DNA from: Prochlorococcus sp. AG-412-I05
GTDB taxonomy: Bacteria > Cyanobacteriota > Cyanobacteriia > PCC-6307 > Cyanobiaceae
DNA: 64,000 nt
Reading direction: 5' to 3'
NCBI GenBank assembly: GCA_003214855.1
Contig: QCLC01000006.1
Coordinates: forward strand, 1-64,000
The position numbers and the translations under genes are program-made. Within the stretch, counting starts at the first letter, position 1. Each line of letters opens with the position of its first letter. Below the pieces are notes generated by a model. The model worked only from the letters and a program-made list of their open reading frames with translations, made no database searches and was not told the DNA's origin. This document shows positions 1-8,929 of the stretch, piece by piece.

Positions 1-1200
1 GCAGCGATGCAGGATCTCACGCCAGAACGAATGAGTGCTTGGCTTGATCGCCAGCAGTTGCCGATCACTGTTGTTCCGGCTCAGCTGAAATCGATGCAAC
101 AGCGCTGGCAACCGCCGCCGCTGCAAGGTGAGTTAGCTCTTGGCCCAACACCGCAACGGCGCCTTGATCTGTCTTGGGGTCGCAGTAGTTATTCCGCTTG
201 GGTGTCTGCTACACACACTTATGACGGCAGAGCTCCTGCTGATCCTTTGGAGTTGGAAGAAGGTCGAGATAGCGATCAGCAGAAGTTTGAACCCATGCCC
301 AAACTTCAAGATCAGAGTGCGATTGCTGATGCTTCTCGCTCAACTCCAACGTTGAACTGGGCTGATCAGGGCCCCCTGGGGCAATTCCCTCGTGGTGCTG
401 CAGCAGGGGATTGCTTACACCGGATTCTTGAACGACTGGATTTTTGCAAGCCATTGCAAGATCCGAATGCCGTCATCGTGATTGAAGAAGAGCTACGACG
501 CGCAGGCCTTGACATCACTCTGCTCGCCTCAGTGCAGGATGGTCTTGACAGGGTGTTGAGTACTCCGATTGGTGGTTCTCTTGGAGGCTTGCGACTGAAT
601 CAACTGCATGGTCAACGTCGCATTCATGAACTCAGCTTCGATTTGCCAATTGCTCATCAAGGCAAGGTGTTGCGTTCGTTTGATCTAGCCAGTGTTTTTC
701 ATCTGAATCCATTGGCTCGCTTTGGCTTGCCCTATGCCGAAATGATTAAAGGTCTCAATGTTTGCAGTCGTGGTTTTCTTACCGGTTCGATTGATCTTGT
801 GTTCACCGATTCAGAAGAATCTTTAGAAGCTCGTTGGTGGGTCGCTGATTGGAAAAGCAACTGGATCGGTCGGCGTGATCCAGAGGGGCAGGCTGTCGCT
901 TGTGGTCCGCTCCATTACGACGACTCCGCAATGGAGCAGCAGATGCTCCTTCATCATTACCCTCTTCAAGCCCATCTATATTTGGTCGCGCTCCATCGTT
1001 TTCTGCGTTGGCGGTTGCCAAGTTACGAACCACAGCGCCATCTAGGTGGATACGTCTACGTTTTTCTTAGAGGTGTTCCAGGTGCTAAGGCCATCAACGG
1101 TCGCTCCTTTACTAAACCAGTGCCTGGCTTGATTGTGGAGCCCGCACCATTGGAGCGGGTTTTGCTTTTGGATCGCTTGCTCAAGAACGGAGGACAATGA
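1..1200 (+). CDS. recB: Exodeoxyribonuclease V beta subunit RecB, C-terminal part
   Basis: This is the 3' end of recB; the reading frame is open from the first base, so the helicase part lies outside the window. The visible 400 residues cover the C-terminal RecB nuclease domain. The WWVADWKSNW segment contains the D-x-K nuclease motif, and YPLQAHLYLVAL carries the Q-x-x-x-Y motif that follows it. RecB works with RecC and RecD to process double-strand DNA ends for recombination. The stop codon overlaps the recD start (ATGA), so the two genes are probably translationally coupled. The family assignment is strong; completeness cannot be judged. Confidence 0.92.
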   Translation, partial: AAMQDLTPERMSAWLDRQQLPITVVPAQLKSMQQRWQPPPLQGELALGPTPQRRLDLSWGRSSYSAWVSATHTYDGRAPADPLELEEGRDSDQQKFEPMPKLQDQSAIADASRSTPTLNWADQGPLGQFPRGAAAGDCLHRILERLDFCKPLQDPNAVIVIEEELRRAGLDITLLASVQDGLDRVLSTPIGGSLGGLRLNQLHGQRRIHELSFDLPIAHQGKVLRSFDLASVFHLNPLARFGLPYAEMIKGLNVCSRGFLTGSIDLVFTDSEESLEARWWVADWKSNWIGRRDPEGQAVACGPLHYDDSAMEQQMLLHHYPLQAHLYLVALHRFLRWRLPSYEPQRHLGGYVYVFLRGVPGAKAINGRSFTKPVPGLIVEPAPLERVLLLDRLLKNGGQ

Positions 1201-2927
1201 TTCGCAGCGATTCATCCACTTGGCCATCAGGTTTCTCCAAAGCACTGCATCAAACGTTGTTGAGGCGTCTTCCGCCCAAGGCTTCATCAATTCATCTCGA
1301 GGACTTGGTCAACGCCTTGATGGATGCATTAGCTCGCGGTGAGCTGCAGCTGAACCTCACTGCGGTGTCTCCCCCTCAAGAACTCAAAGCGATGGGATGG
1401 CCTGAGGCTCATTACCAGGCTCTGTTGGCTAGTGGCTGGCTGGAAGGCGCGGCTTCTCCGATGGTTTTAAACGGCAATCAATTGAGTTGGCGTCGGTGGC
1501 ATGGTGACATGGACACTGTGATCCAGGAGTTGATCAATAGGTCAAATGTTGTTCAACCGACTTCAATCTGCACCACACCATCGCAACATCCTGCTTTGTT
1601 GGATGGGCTTAATCCTGAACAGCAGGCTGCCGTAGAGGCGATTGATAGCCATGGCGTGGTGTTGTTGAGTGGTGGTCCTGGTACGGGCAAAACCAGCACC
1701 ATCGTGCAAATGTTGGCGCGGGCAGTCACGTTGAGACCAGGCCGGAAGATTGGTCTTGCTGCTCCCACAGGTAAAGCGGCAAGACGCCTAGAGGAGGCTG
1801 TTCGCAACGGGCTTGAGACAATCCCCCCCCACCAGCGCCAGGCGTTGACCAGCCTGCCTTGTAGCACCCTTCACCGCTGGCTTCAGGCCAGGCCTGGTGG
1901 GTTTGGTAGGCATCAACAACACCCCCTAATGCTTGATCTCCTCGTTATTGATGAGATGTCGATGGTGGAGCTTGCTCTGATGCAGGCGTTATTAAACGCC
2001 CTTCCTGTTGATAGTCAGCTTGTAATGATTGGTGATCCCGATCAGTTGCCTCCAGTTGGTAGTGGAGCGGTTTGGCATCAACTCCAACAGGCTGATATTC
2101 GCCAACAGTTCAATCATGGTGCCATTCATCTGCATCAGCTCTATCGCAACCGCGGTTCACTAGCCACGTTGAGCAGAGTTCTGTGTGATCAGGGCCTTTC
2201 TGCTTTTTGGCAACAACTTTCTCTTCTGCCGAAATCAGCGAACGTTGAGCAGCATCAATGCAACCTCAGCAGCATGCCAAGCTTTTTAGTTCAGCACTTG
2301 CAGGAGCACAGCAGAACACTGCAACGACTCACTGCCGAACTGATGCTCGAGCTGCCAGATGATGCTTATACCTCAACCATGATCAACACCAATCTTGCCG
2401 TTGCAGCTGAGTCTTTGCTGGATTCTCTCGAGCGGTTGATGGTGCTTTGTCCGAAACGTCGTGGTTTTTGGGGAGTCGATCATGTGCATCGTGCATTGTT
2501 GGGTCAAAGCCTTGAGGCTGGAGTGATGCGCTGGCCGTTGGGAACGCCGGTGATGTGTTGCGAGAACCAAGCTGAACTTGGGCTAGCAAACGGTGACGTT
2601 GGCTTGGTGGTTGGTCAAGGAGACAATCTGCGCATCCTGTTTCGCGTGATCTCTGAGCAGGGAGGACTGACCACACGCTTCATCCACCCGGCCCGATTGA
2701 GCACGGTGGAGCCAGCTTTGGCTCTTACGGTTCATAAGTCTCAGGGGAGTGAGGCTGATCAAGTCATTCTTCTCTGGCCGGAAATCACAGTTGTGTCGGC
2801 TACCAGCGCTGATGGTCGTGAGAGCGCTTCTAGCTTCGAGAGGAAACTTCTCTACACTGCTATCACACGCGCGCGACAGCGAGTGGATCTCGTTACTGCA
2901 ATGCCATCTGCTCGTAGTGACGGCTGA
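1197..2927 (+). CDS. recD: Exodeoxyribonuclease V alpha subunit RecD (SF1 helicase)
   Basis: The 576-residue product is a superfamily 1B helicase of the RecD type, the 5'-3' motor of the RecBCD end-processing complex. Visible motifs in order are Walker A GGPGTGKTS near residue 156, Walker B LLVIDEMSM near 245, GDPDQLPPVGSG, ALTVHKSQG (motif V region) and YTAITRARQRVDLV near the C-terminus. The length fits RecD. It starts inside the recB stop codon. The next gene's longest ORF overlaps recD, but its plausible start lies just after the recD stop. Confidence 0.95.
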   Translation: MIRSDSSTWPSGFSKALHQTLLRRLPPKASSIHLEDLVNALMDALARGELQLNLTAVSPPQELKAMGWPEAHYQALLASGWLEGAASPMVLNGNQLSWRRWHGDMDTVIQELINRSNVVQPTSICTTPSQHPALLDGLNPEQQAAVEAIDSHGVVLLSGGPGTGKTSTIVQMLARAVTLRPGRKIGLAAPTGKAARRLEEAVRNGLETIPPHQRQALTSLPCSTLHRWLQARPGGFGRHQQHPLMLDLLVIDEMSMVELALMQALLNALPVDSQLVMIGDPDQLPPVGSGAVWHQLQQADIRQQFNHGAIHLHQLYRNRGSLATLSRVLCDQGLSAFWQQLSLLPKSANVEQHQCNLSSMPSFLVQHLQEHSRTLQRLTAELMLELPDDAYTSTMINTNLAVAAESLLDSLERLMVLCPKRRGFWGVDHVHRALLGQSLEAGVMRWPLGTPVMCCENQAELGLANGDVGLVVGQGDNLRILFRVISEQGGLTTRFIHPARLSTVEPALALTVHKSQGSEADQVILLWPEITVVSATSADGRESASSFERKLLYTAITRARQRVDLVTAMPSARSDG

Positions 2928-2940
2928 GGGTGACGCCGCC

Positions 2941-3324
2941 ATGCTGAACGCAACTGTTAGCAGAGGCATGAGCAAGCCCCCCCACAGAGTTGAGCGTCCT
3001 TGGGGTTGGTATGAAGATCTGCTCGAAGGAGAGGGTTATAAGGTCAAGCGTTTTTTGGTCTTTGCCGGTCAACAGCTCAGCCTTCAGCGCCATCAACATC
3101 GCAGTGAAAATTGGACTGTGGTCTCAGGCCAGGGGCAGCTTTTCTGTAAAAACACTTGGCACAATGCTCAAGCTGGCACCACGTTGTATATCCCTCTGGG
3201 AGTGCTTCACCGAGCTCGTGGAGGTCAAAGCGATTTAGTGGTCGTTGAGGTTCAGCATGGTCAGCTATTGCAGGAATCAGATATTGAACGCCTCGAGGAT
3301 GACTACGGACGGGTGATAAGTTAG
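2941..3324 (+). CDS. Cupin-type mannose-6-phosphate isomerase domain protein
   Basis: This 127-residue protein is a single cupin domain of the kind found at the C-terminus of type II phosphomannose isomerase / GDP-mannose pyrophosphorylase. Characteristic stretches are VERPWGWYEDL, QRHQHRSENWTVVSG and GTTLYIPLGVLHRARG, which carry the metal-binding His and Glu residues of the cupin fold. It probably acts in mannose activation for surface polysaccharides. The ORF extends upstream into recD, but ATG 2941 (or ATG 2968, MSKPPHR) after the recD stop is the likelier start. It sits 13 bases after recD, so cotranscription is plausible. Confidence 0.85.
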   Translation: MLNATVSRGMSKPPHRVERPWGWYEDLLEGEGYKVKRFLVFAGQQLSLQRHQHRSENWTVVSGQGQLFCKNTWHNAQAGTTLYIPLGVLHRARGGQSDLVVVEVQHGQLLQESDIERLEDDYGRVIS

Positions 3325-3379
3325 GCAATCAACCTTTGAAGAAAAGGCGAGGCAGCACAACGCGGGTATCCGCGTATGG

Positions 3380-3424
3380 GGCGTTGTCTGCCTGATTTAA
3401 AGGATCAATCAAGCAGACAACGCC
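3380..3424 (+). promoter_or_regulatory. Long hairpin in the leader of the DEAD-box helicase gene
   Basis: GGCGTTGTCTGC at 3380-3391 pairs perfectly with GCAGACAACGCC at 3413-3424, giving a 12-bp stem with a 21-base loop, extendable by three more pairs past one mismatch. It ends eight bases before ATG 3433. No T-tract follows, so it is not a standard terminator of the upstream gene. Its position suggests post-transcriptional control of the helicase gene; that role is inferred. Confidence 0.6.
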
Positions 3425-3432
3425 TTATCTCG

Positions 3433-5283
3433 ATGACCCATACAAAAGCGCACGAGGATGTCTCGTGTTCCCCTGAAAAGAGTGCGTCTGAGATCTCTTC
3501 AACGAGCTCGGATGATGGTTTAACAACTGTGGCTGAGGCCACCAATCACAACAATTCAGGCGATGGCTCGGTCGCTGTAGCCGCTGAGGCCTGTGAAGAT
3601 CCTGAAGCGACAGAGTTAGTTTCCGAATTCGATTGTTTTGGCTTTAGCGAGCCGTTGCTCAAGACCCTTGCAGAAAAGGGTTATAAGCAACCCTCCCCAA
3701 TTCAGAAAGCTGCTATTCCAGAATTGATGCTGGGTCGTGATCTAGTTGGTCAGGCTCAGACTGGAACAGGCAAAACAGCCGCTTTTGCGTTGCCCCTGAT
3801 CGAGCGGCTTCAGGATCATGGCAGTCGTCCCCAAGTGTTGGTGCTGGCCCCGACCCGGGAGTTGGCGATGCAGGTCGCGGATTCGTTCCGTGCTTATGCC
3901 GTTGGCCATCCGCATCTCAAAGTTTTGGCGGTTTATGGCGGAGCCGATTTCCGCTCTCAGATCAATTCGCTCAAGCGTGGCGTGGATGTCGTGGTAGGCA
4001 CCCCGGGCCGCTTGATGGATCACATGCGGCAGGGAACTCTCGACACCTCTGGTTTGAGGTGTTTGGTGCTTGACGAAGCCGATGAAATGCTGCGTATGGG
4101 TTTCATCGATGATGTCGAATGGATCCTGGAGCAGCTACCTGAGAAACGCCAGATGGTGCTTTTTTCGGCAACGATGCCATCAGAGATTCGTCGACTTTCG
4201 AAGCGTTACCTACACGAACCAGCAGAGATCACGATCAAGAGCCGTGATCAGGAGGCTCGTCTCATCCGTCAGCGATGTATAACTCTCCAGAACAGCTACA
4301 AACTTGAAGCCCTTAAAAGGGTTCTTGAGGCTTTCACTGGTGAGGGAGTGATTATTTTTGCCCGCACCAAGGTGATCACTCTCACCGTGGCTGAGGCATT
4401 GGAAGCCGCTGGACACGATGTTGCCGTACTGAACGGGGATGTCCCTCAAACCCAACGGGAACGAACGGTTGAACGTTTGCGCAAAGGCAGCGTGAATATC
4501 TTGGTTGCGACTGATGTTGCCGCTCGAGGCCTAGATGTCGATCGCATCAGCCTGGTGATCAACTACGACATCCCTTTTGATAGCGAAGCCTATGTGCATC
4601 GCATCGGGCGTACCGGCCGGGCTGGCCGAAGTGGACAGGCCATTTTGTTCGTGAATCCTAGGGAGCGTCGCTTTGTGGGCGGCTTTGAACGTGCTGTAGG
4701 TCAACCCATCGAACCGATGGATATCCCCAACAATGCAGCGATTAACCAGAGTCGTCTTGATCGCCTTCGTCAACGTCTCACCACTGCCGCTAAGACGGAG
4801 AGAGACAACTCCGAGGAGACAACCCTTCTCCAGGAGCTAATCCAGCGTGTTGTTGAGGAACTCAGTCTCAGTCCAGAGCAATTGGCTCTGGCAGCATTAG
4901 AGCTTGCTGTTGGCCCAGGCCCAATCTTAGTGCAGGCTGATGAGGGCTGGTTGCAGCAATCAACTCAGCGAATCCGTCGCAACGATCGTCACGAAAGTCG
5001 TGGAGGCTCTGGCCGAAGGCCTGAGCGTTCATCGAGACCGCCGGAAGATCACATGGAGCGTTTTCGCGTGGAAGTTGGTCGCCGCGATCGTGTCAAGCCT
5101 GGCAATCTGGTTGGTGCCATTGCCAATGAATCCGGGCTGGAAGGACGGATGATTGGTCGCATCCAGATTTTTGAGTCGCACAGTCTTGTGGATCTTCCCA
5201 AAGGAATGCCTGAGGATGTTTTTAAAGATCTAAAACGTCTCAAGGTGATGAATCGAGAATTGCATATCCAGCGTGCTTCTTAA
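3433..5283 (+). CDS. deaD: DEAD-box ATP-dependent RNA helicase (DeaD/CsdA type)
   Basis: This RNA helicase of about 616 residues unwinds structured RNA in ribosome assembly and mRNA turnover, often as part of the cold response. An acidic, Ser/Thr-rich N-terminal tail of about 75 residues precedes the Q motif PSPIQKAAIP. Then come AQTGTGKTAAF, PTRELAMQV, the DEAD box, SATMP, and HRIGRTGRAGRSG. The C-terminus has the DbpA-type RNA-binding domain (VGRRDRVKPGNLVGAIANE). The ORF track starts at 3376, but that would translate through the strong 3380-3424 hairpin, so I prefer ATG 3433 (MTHTKAHED). It slightly precedes a small secreted-protein gene. Confidence 0.93.
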   Translation: MTHTKAHEDVSCSPEKSASEISSTSSDDGLTTVAEATNHNNSGDGSVAVAAEACEDPEATELVSEFDCFGFSEPLLKTLAEKGYKQPSPIQKAAIPELMLGRDLVGQAQTGTGKTAAFALPLIERLQDHGSRPQVLVLAPTRELAMQVADSFRAYAVGHPHLKVLAVYGGADFRSQINSLKRGVDVVVGTPGRLMDHMRQGTLDTSGLRCLVLDEADEMLRMGFIDDVEWILEQLPEKRQMVLFSATMPSEIRRLSKRYLHEPAEITIKSRDQEARLIRQRCITLQNSYKLEALKRVLEAFTGEGVIIFARTKVITLTVAEALEAAGHDVAVLNGDVPQTQRERTVERLRKGSVNILVATDVAARGLDVDRISLVINYDIPFDSEAYVHRIGRTGRAGRSGQAILFVNPRERRFVGGFERAVGQPIEPMDIPNNAAINQSRLDRLRQRLTTAAKTERDNSEETTLLQELIQRVVEELSLSPEQLALAALELAVGPGPILVQADEGWLQQSTQRIRRNDRHESRGGSGRRPERSSRPPEDHMERFRVEVGRRDRVKPGNLVGAIANESGLEGRMIGRIQIFESHSLVDLPKGMPEDVFKDLKRLKVMNRELHIQRAS

Positions 5284-5293
5284 TTCAGCGTCG

Positions 5294-5578
5294 ATGGCTC
5301 TTTTACAGCGAATCTGCCTATTCATCAGTCTGAGCAGTGTCCTTTTTGCTATGTCTACGACTGATGGTTTAGCTCAAAGCAGCGAGGATGAGAACGCCAT
5401 TACCACAATGTGTTTGCTAGGTTTTAAAGCAGCTATGGCCAATGCAGGTAAGACGCCCCCTGCAGGGATGGGCCAGTTCACTTGTCAATGTTTCTTAGAT
5501 CAGGTGAATGCCGGGGAATTCATCAGTTCAGCTCAGTCCAAATGCCAAGCCAAGGCAGGTGCCCACTACGACATTTAA
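5294..5578 (+). CDS. Small exported protein, unknown function
   Basis: The 94-residue product starts MALLQRICLFISLSSVLFAM and reads as a classic Sec signal peptide, with likely cleavage after GLAQS. The mature part is about 65 residues and contains four cysteines (TMCLLGF, FTCQCFLD, SKCQAK), consistent with disulphides in the periplasm. The ORF track offers a start at 5273 overlapping deaD; ATG 5294 follows the deaD stop and begins directly with the hydrophobic signal. I do not recognise the family. It may be cotranscribed with deaD. Confidence 0.7.
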   Translation: MALLQRICLFISLSSVLFAMSTTDGLAQSSEDENAITTMCLLGFKAAMANAGKTPPAGMGQFTCQCFLDQVNAGEFISSAQSKCQAKAGAHYDI

Positions 5579-6027
5579 ACCTGCTTTTAATGTATTGATC
5601 TGAACATTGGCCTGAAAGCGATTTAGATCAAGAATCTCAGTCATTCTGATCAATTCGAACGCTACTTCCTCAATAGTTCTGTTGTGCTCATAATAAGAAT
5701 GTTAGGCCGATTCTGATGATTACCTTGGTTCAGCACACCATCGCAGCCGCAACCAAGATTGAGAAGAAGGACAACTCCCTCTAGAGCTCGTGATTGGCCA
5801 CTCTTGATAATCGCCTGATTTTGTCGCCAGACAACAGCTTGTTTGTATGTCTTGTGGCTTTTTGAGAGCTTCTGACTCGCTCCCCTGTAACTTAGGTGAG
5901 CATCAGCATCAGCTCACCGGCCCCAAACGGCTCGCTCCCTAGGCTTCGGCTTTCCAGCTCCAGCATTCAAGGACTTTCCTTTTCGGACCAAGGCTTCACT
6001 GATCAAATCCCATCGGTCCTTTTAGGA
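5579..6027 (+). promoter_or_regulatory. Long leader/promoter region of the RRM gene with hairpins
   Basis: No gene is supported in these 449 bases. They precede the RNA-binding protein gene and contain several inverted repeats. The clearest is GGTGAGC (5895-5901) with GCTCACC (5912-5918), a perfect 7-bp stem. CTTGGTT and AACCAAG flank position 5745. The track ORF that begins with GTG 5896 would translate through the first hairpin and adds 44 residues unlike the RRM family, so I treat it as untranslated leader. Confidence 0.5.
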
Positions 6028-6360
6028 ATGACCATTTACATAGGCAACCTCTCTTTCCAGGCGGAACAGGAGGACTTGCTCGACCTGTTCAGCCAATACG
6101 GCGAAGTCAAGACATGCAGCCTCCCTCTCGATCGAGAGACGGGGCGCAAGCGTGGTTTTGCCTTCGTTGAGATGACAAACGATGCAGACGAACAAAAAGC
6201 GATTGACGATCTTCAGGACGTTGAATGGATGGGGAGAATGATTCGCGTGAATAAAGCAACACCACGTGAACGCACAGGTGGCGGTGGTGGTGGCCGTGGT
6301 GGATACGGCGGTGGCGGTGGATACGGCGGTGGCGGTGGCGGTGGCGGGAACCGCTGGTAA
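6028..6360 (+). CDS. Glycine-rich RRM RNA-binding protein (cyanobacterial Rbp type)
   Basis: This 110-residue protein has one RNA recognition motif followed by a glycine-rich tail. RNP2 is IYIGNLSF at residues 3-10 and RNP1 is KRGFAFVEM at about 41-49. The tail from residue 83 is almost only Gly with a few Arg, Tyr and Asn. Such Rbp proteins bind mRNA and are often cold-induced or help place membrane-protein transcripts. ATG 6028 is chosen because it begins exactly at the RRM and has AGGA just upstream. A strong terminator follows, so it is probably monocistronic. Confidence 0.93.
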   Translation: MTIYIGNLSFQAEQEDLLDLFSQYGEVKTCSLPLDRETGRKRGFAFVEMTNDADEQKAIDDLQDVEWMGRMIRVNKATPRERTGGGGGGRGGYGGGGGYGGGGGGGGNRW

Positions 6361-6381
6361 ATCAGTAGCCTTAGCCCTTTC

Positions 6382-6410
6382 AATAAGGCCACCCATAGGG
6401 TGGCCTTATT
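6382..6410 (+). terminator. Rho-independent terminator after the RRM gene
   Basis: AATAAGGCCACCC and GGGTGGCCTTATT form a perfect 13-bp stem with a three-base loop. It lies 21 bases after the RRM stop and five bases before the end of the convergent small gene, so it may serve both directions. Confidence 0.85.
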
Positions 6411-6414
6411 CGTC

Positions 6415-6615
6415 TTAACAAGCTTCTTCTGGATCGATTAATTCGAGCATTACATCCTTTTGCCAAGCCCGCTGGTGGAGTTCTTTGCGCTGGTTCACCG
6501 CTTCATTGCCAGCATGAACGTCGTCTTGCAGATTTGGAACTGCTGCACGAAGACTGAGCCTGCGTTTCTTTGCGGTGAAGCGATGGAATCGATTGAGCGC
6601 TCTCGAACGGGTCAT
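6415..6615 (-). CDS. Conserved-looking small basic hypothetical protein
   Basis: The 66-residue product begins MTRSRALNRFHRFTAKKRR, an arginine/lysine-rich N-terminus, and has a more acidic C-terminus (DVMLELIDPEEAC). A near-perfect ribosome site, GAAGGAGG, lies seven bases upstream of the ATG on the minus strand, which strongly supports translation. No function is recognised. It is convergent with the RRM gene and shares the 6382-6410 terminator region. Confidence 0.65.
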   Translation of the reverse strand: MTRSRALNRFHRFTAKKRRLSLRAAVPNLQDDVHAGNEAVNQRKELHQRAWQKDVMLELIDPEEAC

Positions 6616-6760
6616 CGAACCTCCTTCAAGTCTTTAAGTTCTACCCCCTTTCAGGCCAAATGAACAGTTCAGACGGGATTGCTCAGCAAGGTTTCAGCTC
6701 AATCTCAATGCTTTGATCCGAAACCTTGTAGCGCTTGAATGAAAGTAATGCCCAAGGTTT

Positions 6761-8563
6761 ATGGCGTCTCGCGTTCAGCGCACTGCAAGTCCCCTGAGAA
6801 GGCTGCTCAGCAGCCTTAAGCCTCATCGGCGCCTGATTCTTGCGGCAACCACTTGCTCCATTCTCAACAAACTGTTTGATCTCGCACCGCCGGTACTCAT
6901 CGGTCTGGCCATTGACGTCGTCGTACATGAGCAGACCTCCTGGTTAGCGAATCTTGGCTTTAGCACTGTCCCTAGCCAATTGGGATTTCTTGCGTTGCTC
7001 TCCTTTCTGATCTGGAGTGCTGAATCCTTCTTTGAATATCTTTATGGCGTGTTGTGGCGCAATCTCGCCCAGACAACTCAACACAATCTTCGCCTTAAGG
7101 CCTATAACCACCTCCAGAATTTGGAGATGGCGTTTTTCGAGGCAGATAGCAGTGGGCGGCTGATGGCTGTTCTTAATGACGACATCAACCAATTAGAACG
7201 ATTTCTCGACTACGGGGCCAATCAGATCTTGCAGTTGATTACAACTGTGCTGTTGGTAGGTGGGGCGATGGTCTTCGTCGCTCCAGGCGTTGCCTTGTTC
7301 GCCTTTTTGCCTATCCCAGTGATCCTATGGGGATCAATTCAATTTCAGCGGCGGTTGGCTCCGCGCTACCGCGAGGTCAGAGATAAAGCTGGTGAGCTGG
7401 CTGCTCATCTCAGCAACAACCTCGGCGGGATGTTCACCATCAAGAGTTTCGCTACAGAAGCCTGGGAACTAGAGCAAATTCGTGATCGCAGTGAGGCCTA
7501 TCGCTGCAGCAATAAGCAGGCAATCAAACTGTCAGCAGCCTTCATTCCTCTGATTCGCTTTGCCATTTTGTTTGCGTTTTTGGCCATTTTGGTGATCGGA
7601 GGCCTTCAGGCATGGAAGGGGCAAATGGCTGTTGGGCTTTACAGCGTGCTCGTTTTTATCACACAACGCTTGCTGTGGCCTCTTACAACCCTTGGCCGCA
7701 CACTTGACGAATATCAGCGTTCAATGGCCTCCACCAATCGTGTGCTGGATTTGATCGATACTCCGATTACCATCGTTGAAGGATCACAGCCGTTGATAAC
7801 AGCACGAGTGCGGGGCGCTTTGTGCTTTGAGGATGTGGGCTTCCATTACCAAGGCCGTGCTCCTCTTCTAACTCACTTCAATCTTGATATTCCCGCTGGC
7901 TGCACGATCGGAATTGTGGGAGCAACAGGGTCAGGCAAAAGCACACTGGTGAAACTTTTGCTGAGGCTTTATCCACTTAGCTCTGGTCGGATTCTTCTGG
8001 ATGGACAGCCGATTGACATGCTCAAGTTAAGGGACCTACGTCGTTCAATTGCACTGGTGAGTCAAGAAGTTTATTTGTTCCATGGAACAGTTGCTGAAAA
8101 CATTGCTTACGGTAGCCCCGAGACAACTCAGGAAACAATTGATGCTGCGGCAGATTTGGCTGAAGCCTCAGAGTTTATTAAAGCCCTCCCGCATGGGTTC
8201 AATACGTTGGTGGGTGAACGTGGGCAACGTCTTTCTGGTGGTCAGCGTCAACGAATTGCCCTGGCCAGGGCAATTCTCAAGCAGGCACCGATTCTGATCT
8301 TGGATGAGGCCACTGCTGCCGTTGATAATGAGACAGAAGCAGCGATTCAACGTTCTTTGATGCATATCACCAAAAACCGAACCACTGTTGTGATTGCTCA
8401 TCGTCTCAGTACTGTGAGGCATGCCGATCAGATTATTGTTATGGATCAAGGTAATATTGTTGAGCAAGGTACTCATGATTCACTTCTGAAGCAATCAGGT
8501 ATCTATAGGGATCTCTGGAGAGTTCAAGCTGGACTGCGCACTGACGAGTTGTTGTTGGCCTGA
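6761..8563 (+). CDS. ABC transporter, fused permease and ATPase (MsbA-like)
   Basis: The 600-residue half-transporter has an N-terminal six-helix type I exporter domain (about residues 25-320) and a C-terminal nucleotide-binding domain. The ATPase shows Walker A GATGSGKST, signature LSGGQRQRIALARAI, Walker B ILILDEATAAVD and the switch His in VIAHRLSTV. It should work as a homodimer in the inner membrane exporting lipids, lipopolysaccharide or another hydrophobic substrate; the substrate cannot be read from sequence. It stands alone, with no partner gene close by. Confidence 0.92.
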   Translation: MASRVQRTASPLRRLLSSLKPHRRLILAATTCSILNKLFDLAPPVLIGLAIDVVVHEQTSWLANLGFSTVPSQLGFLALLSFLIWSAESFFEYLYGVLWRNLAQTTQHNLRLKAYNHLQNLEMAFFEADSSGRLMAVLNDDINQLERFLDYGANQILQLITTVLLVGGAMVFVAPGVALFAFLPIPVILWGSIQFQRRLAPRYREVRDKAGELAAHLSNNLGGMFTIKSFATEAWELEQIRDRSEAYRCSNKQAIKLSAAFIPLIRFAILFAFLAILVIGGLQAWKGQMAVGLYSVLVFITQRLLWPLTTLGRTLDEYQRSMASTNRVLDLIDTPITIVEGSQPLITARVRGALCFEDVGFHYQGRAPLLTHFNLDIPAGCTIGIVGATGSGKSTLVKLLLRLYPLSSGRILLDGQPIDMLKLRDLRRSIALVSQEVYLFHGTVAENIAYGSPETTQETIDAAADLAEASEFIKALPHGFNTLVGERGQRLSGGQRQRIALARAILKQAPILILDEATAAVDNETEAAIQRSLMHITKNRTTVVIAHRLSTVRHADQIIVMDQGNIVEQGTHDSLLKQSGIYRDLWRVQAGLRTDELLLA

Positions 8564-8929
8564 ATCAACTTTTATTGATCTGTTGGCCTGTAATTCTGGT
8601 CGAACAATTCTATGCGATGTTATGCCAACATGGCAATAATTGTTTTGTTGATTATAGCCTATAGCGTAGAATCTTTTGGTATTTTGTTGATTTATTCTGT
8701 TGAAAAAATAGATTTAACTTCTTTTGGATGTCTTGACTTCTTCTGAGAAATAAAAGCAGCAACTTCTTTGCACTGATTAAAGATCTTGAAGCAAGAAACG
8801 GTTGGTAATTCAAATTGAGCTTATGATTAACTCTAGCTGTTCAACACAATTGAGCTTTGGCTAGAGTGTTGTTTAAAGCCGCAGGCTACTTTTATTAGAG
8901 AAAAATCTAAAGGGCTCTAAGATGGTGAT
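8564..8929. other. Intergenic, AT-rich, no gene seen
   Basis: These 366 bases between the ABC exporter and the LCP gene hold no ORF with protein-like features, tRNA or strong hairpin. They probably contain the promoter of the downstream LCP gene, but no box stands out clearly. Confidence 0.5.

Noticed and set aside
5896-6027. N-terminal extension of the RRM protein
   Set aside because: It translates through a perfect hairpin, has no relation to the family, and the RRM begins exactly at ATG 6028 behind AGGA.
6022-6396. Minus-strand ORF with Ala/Thr repeats
   Set aside because: It is the reverse reading of the glycine codons of the RRM tail and is a shadow.
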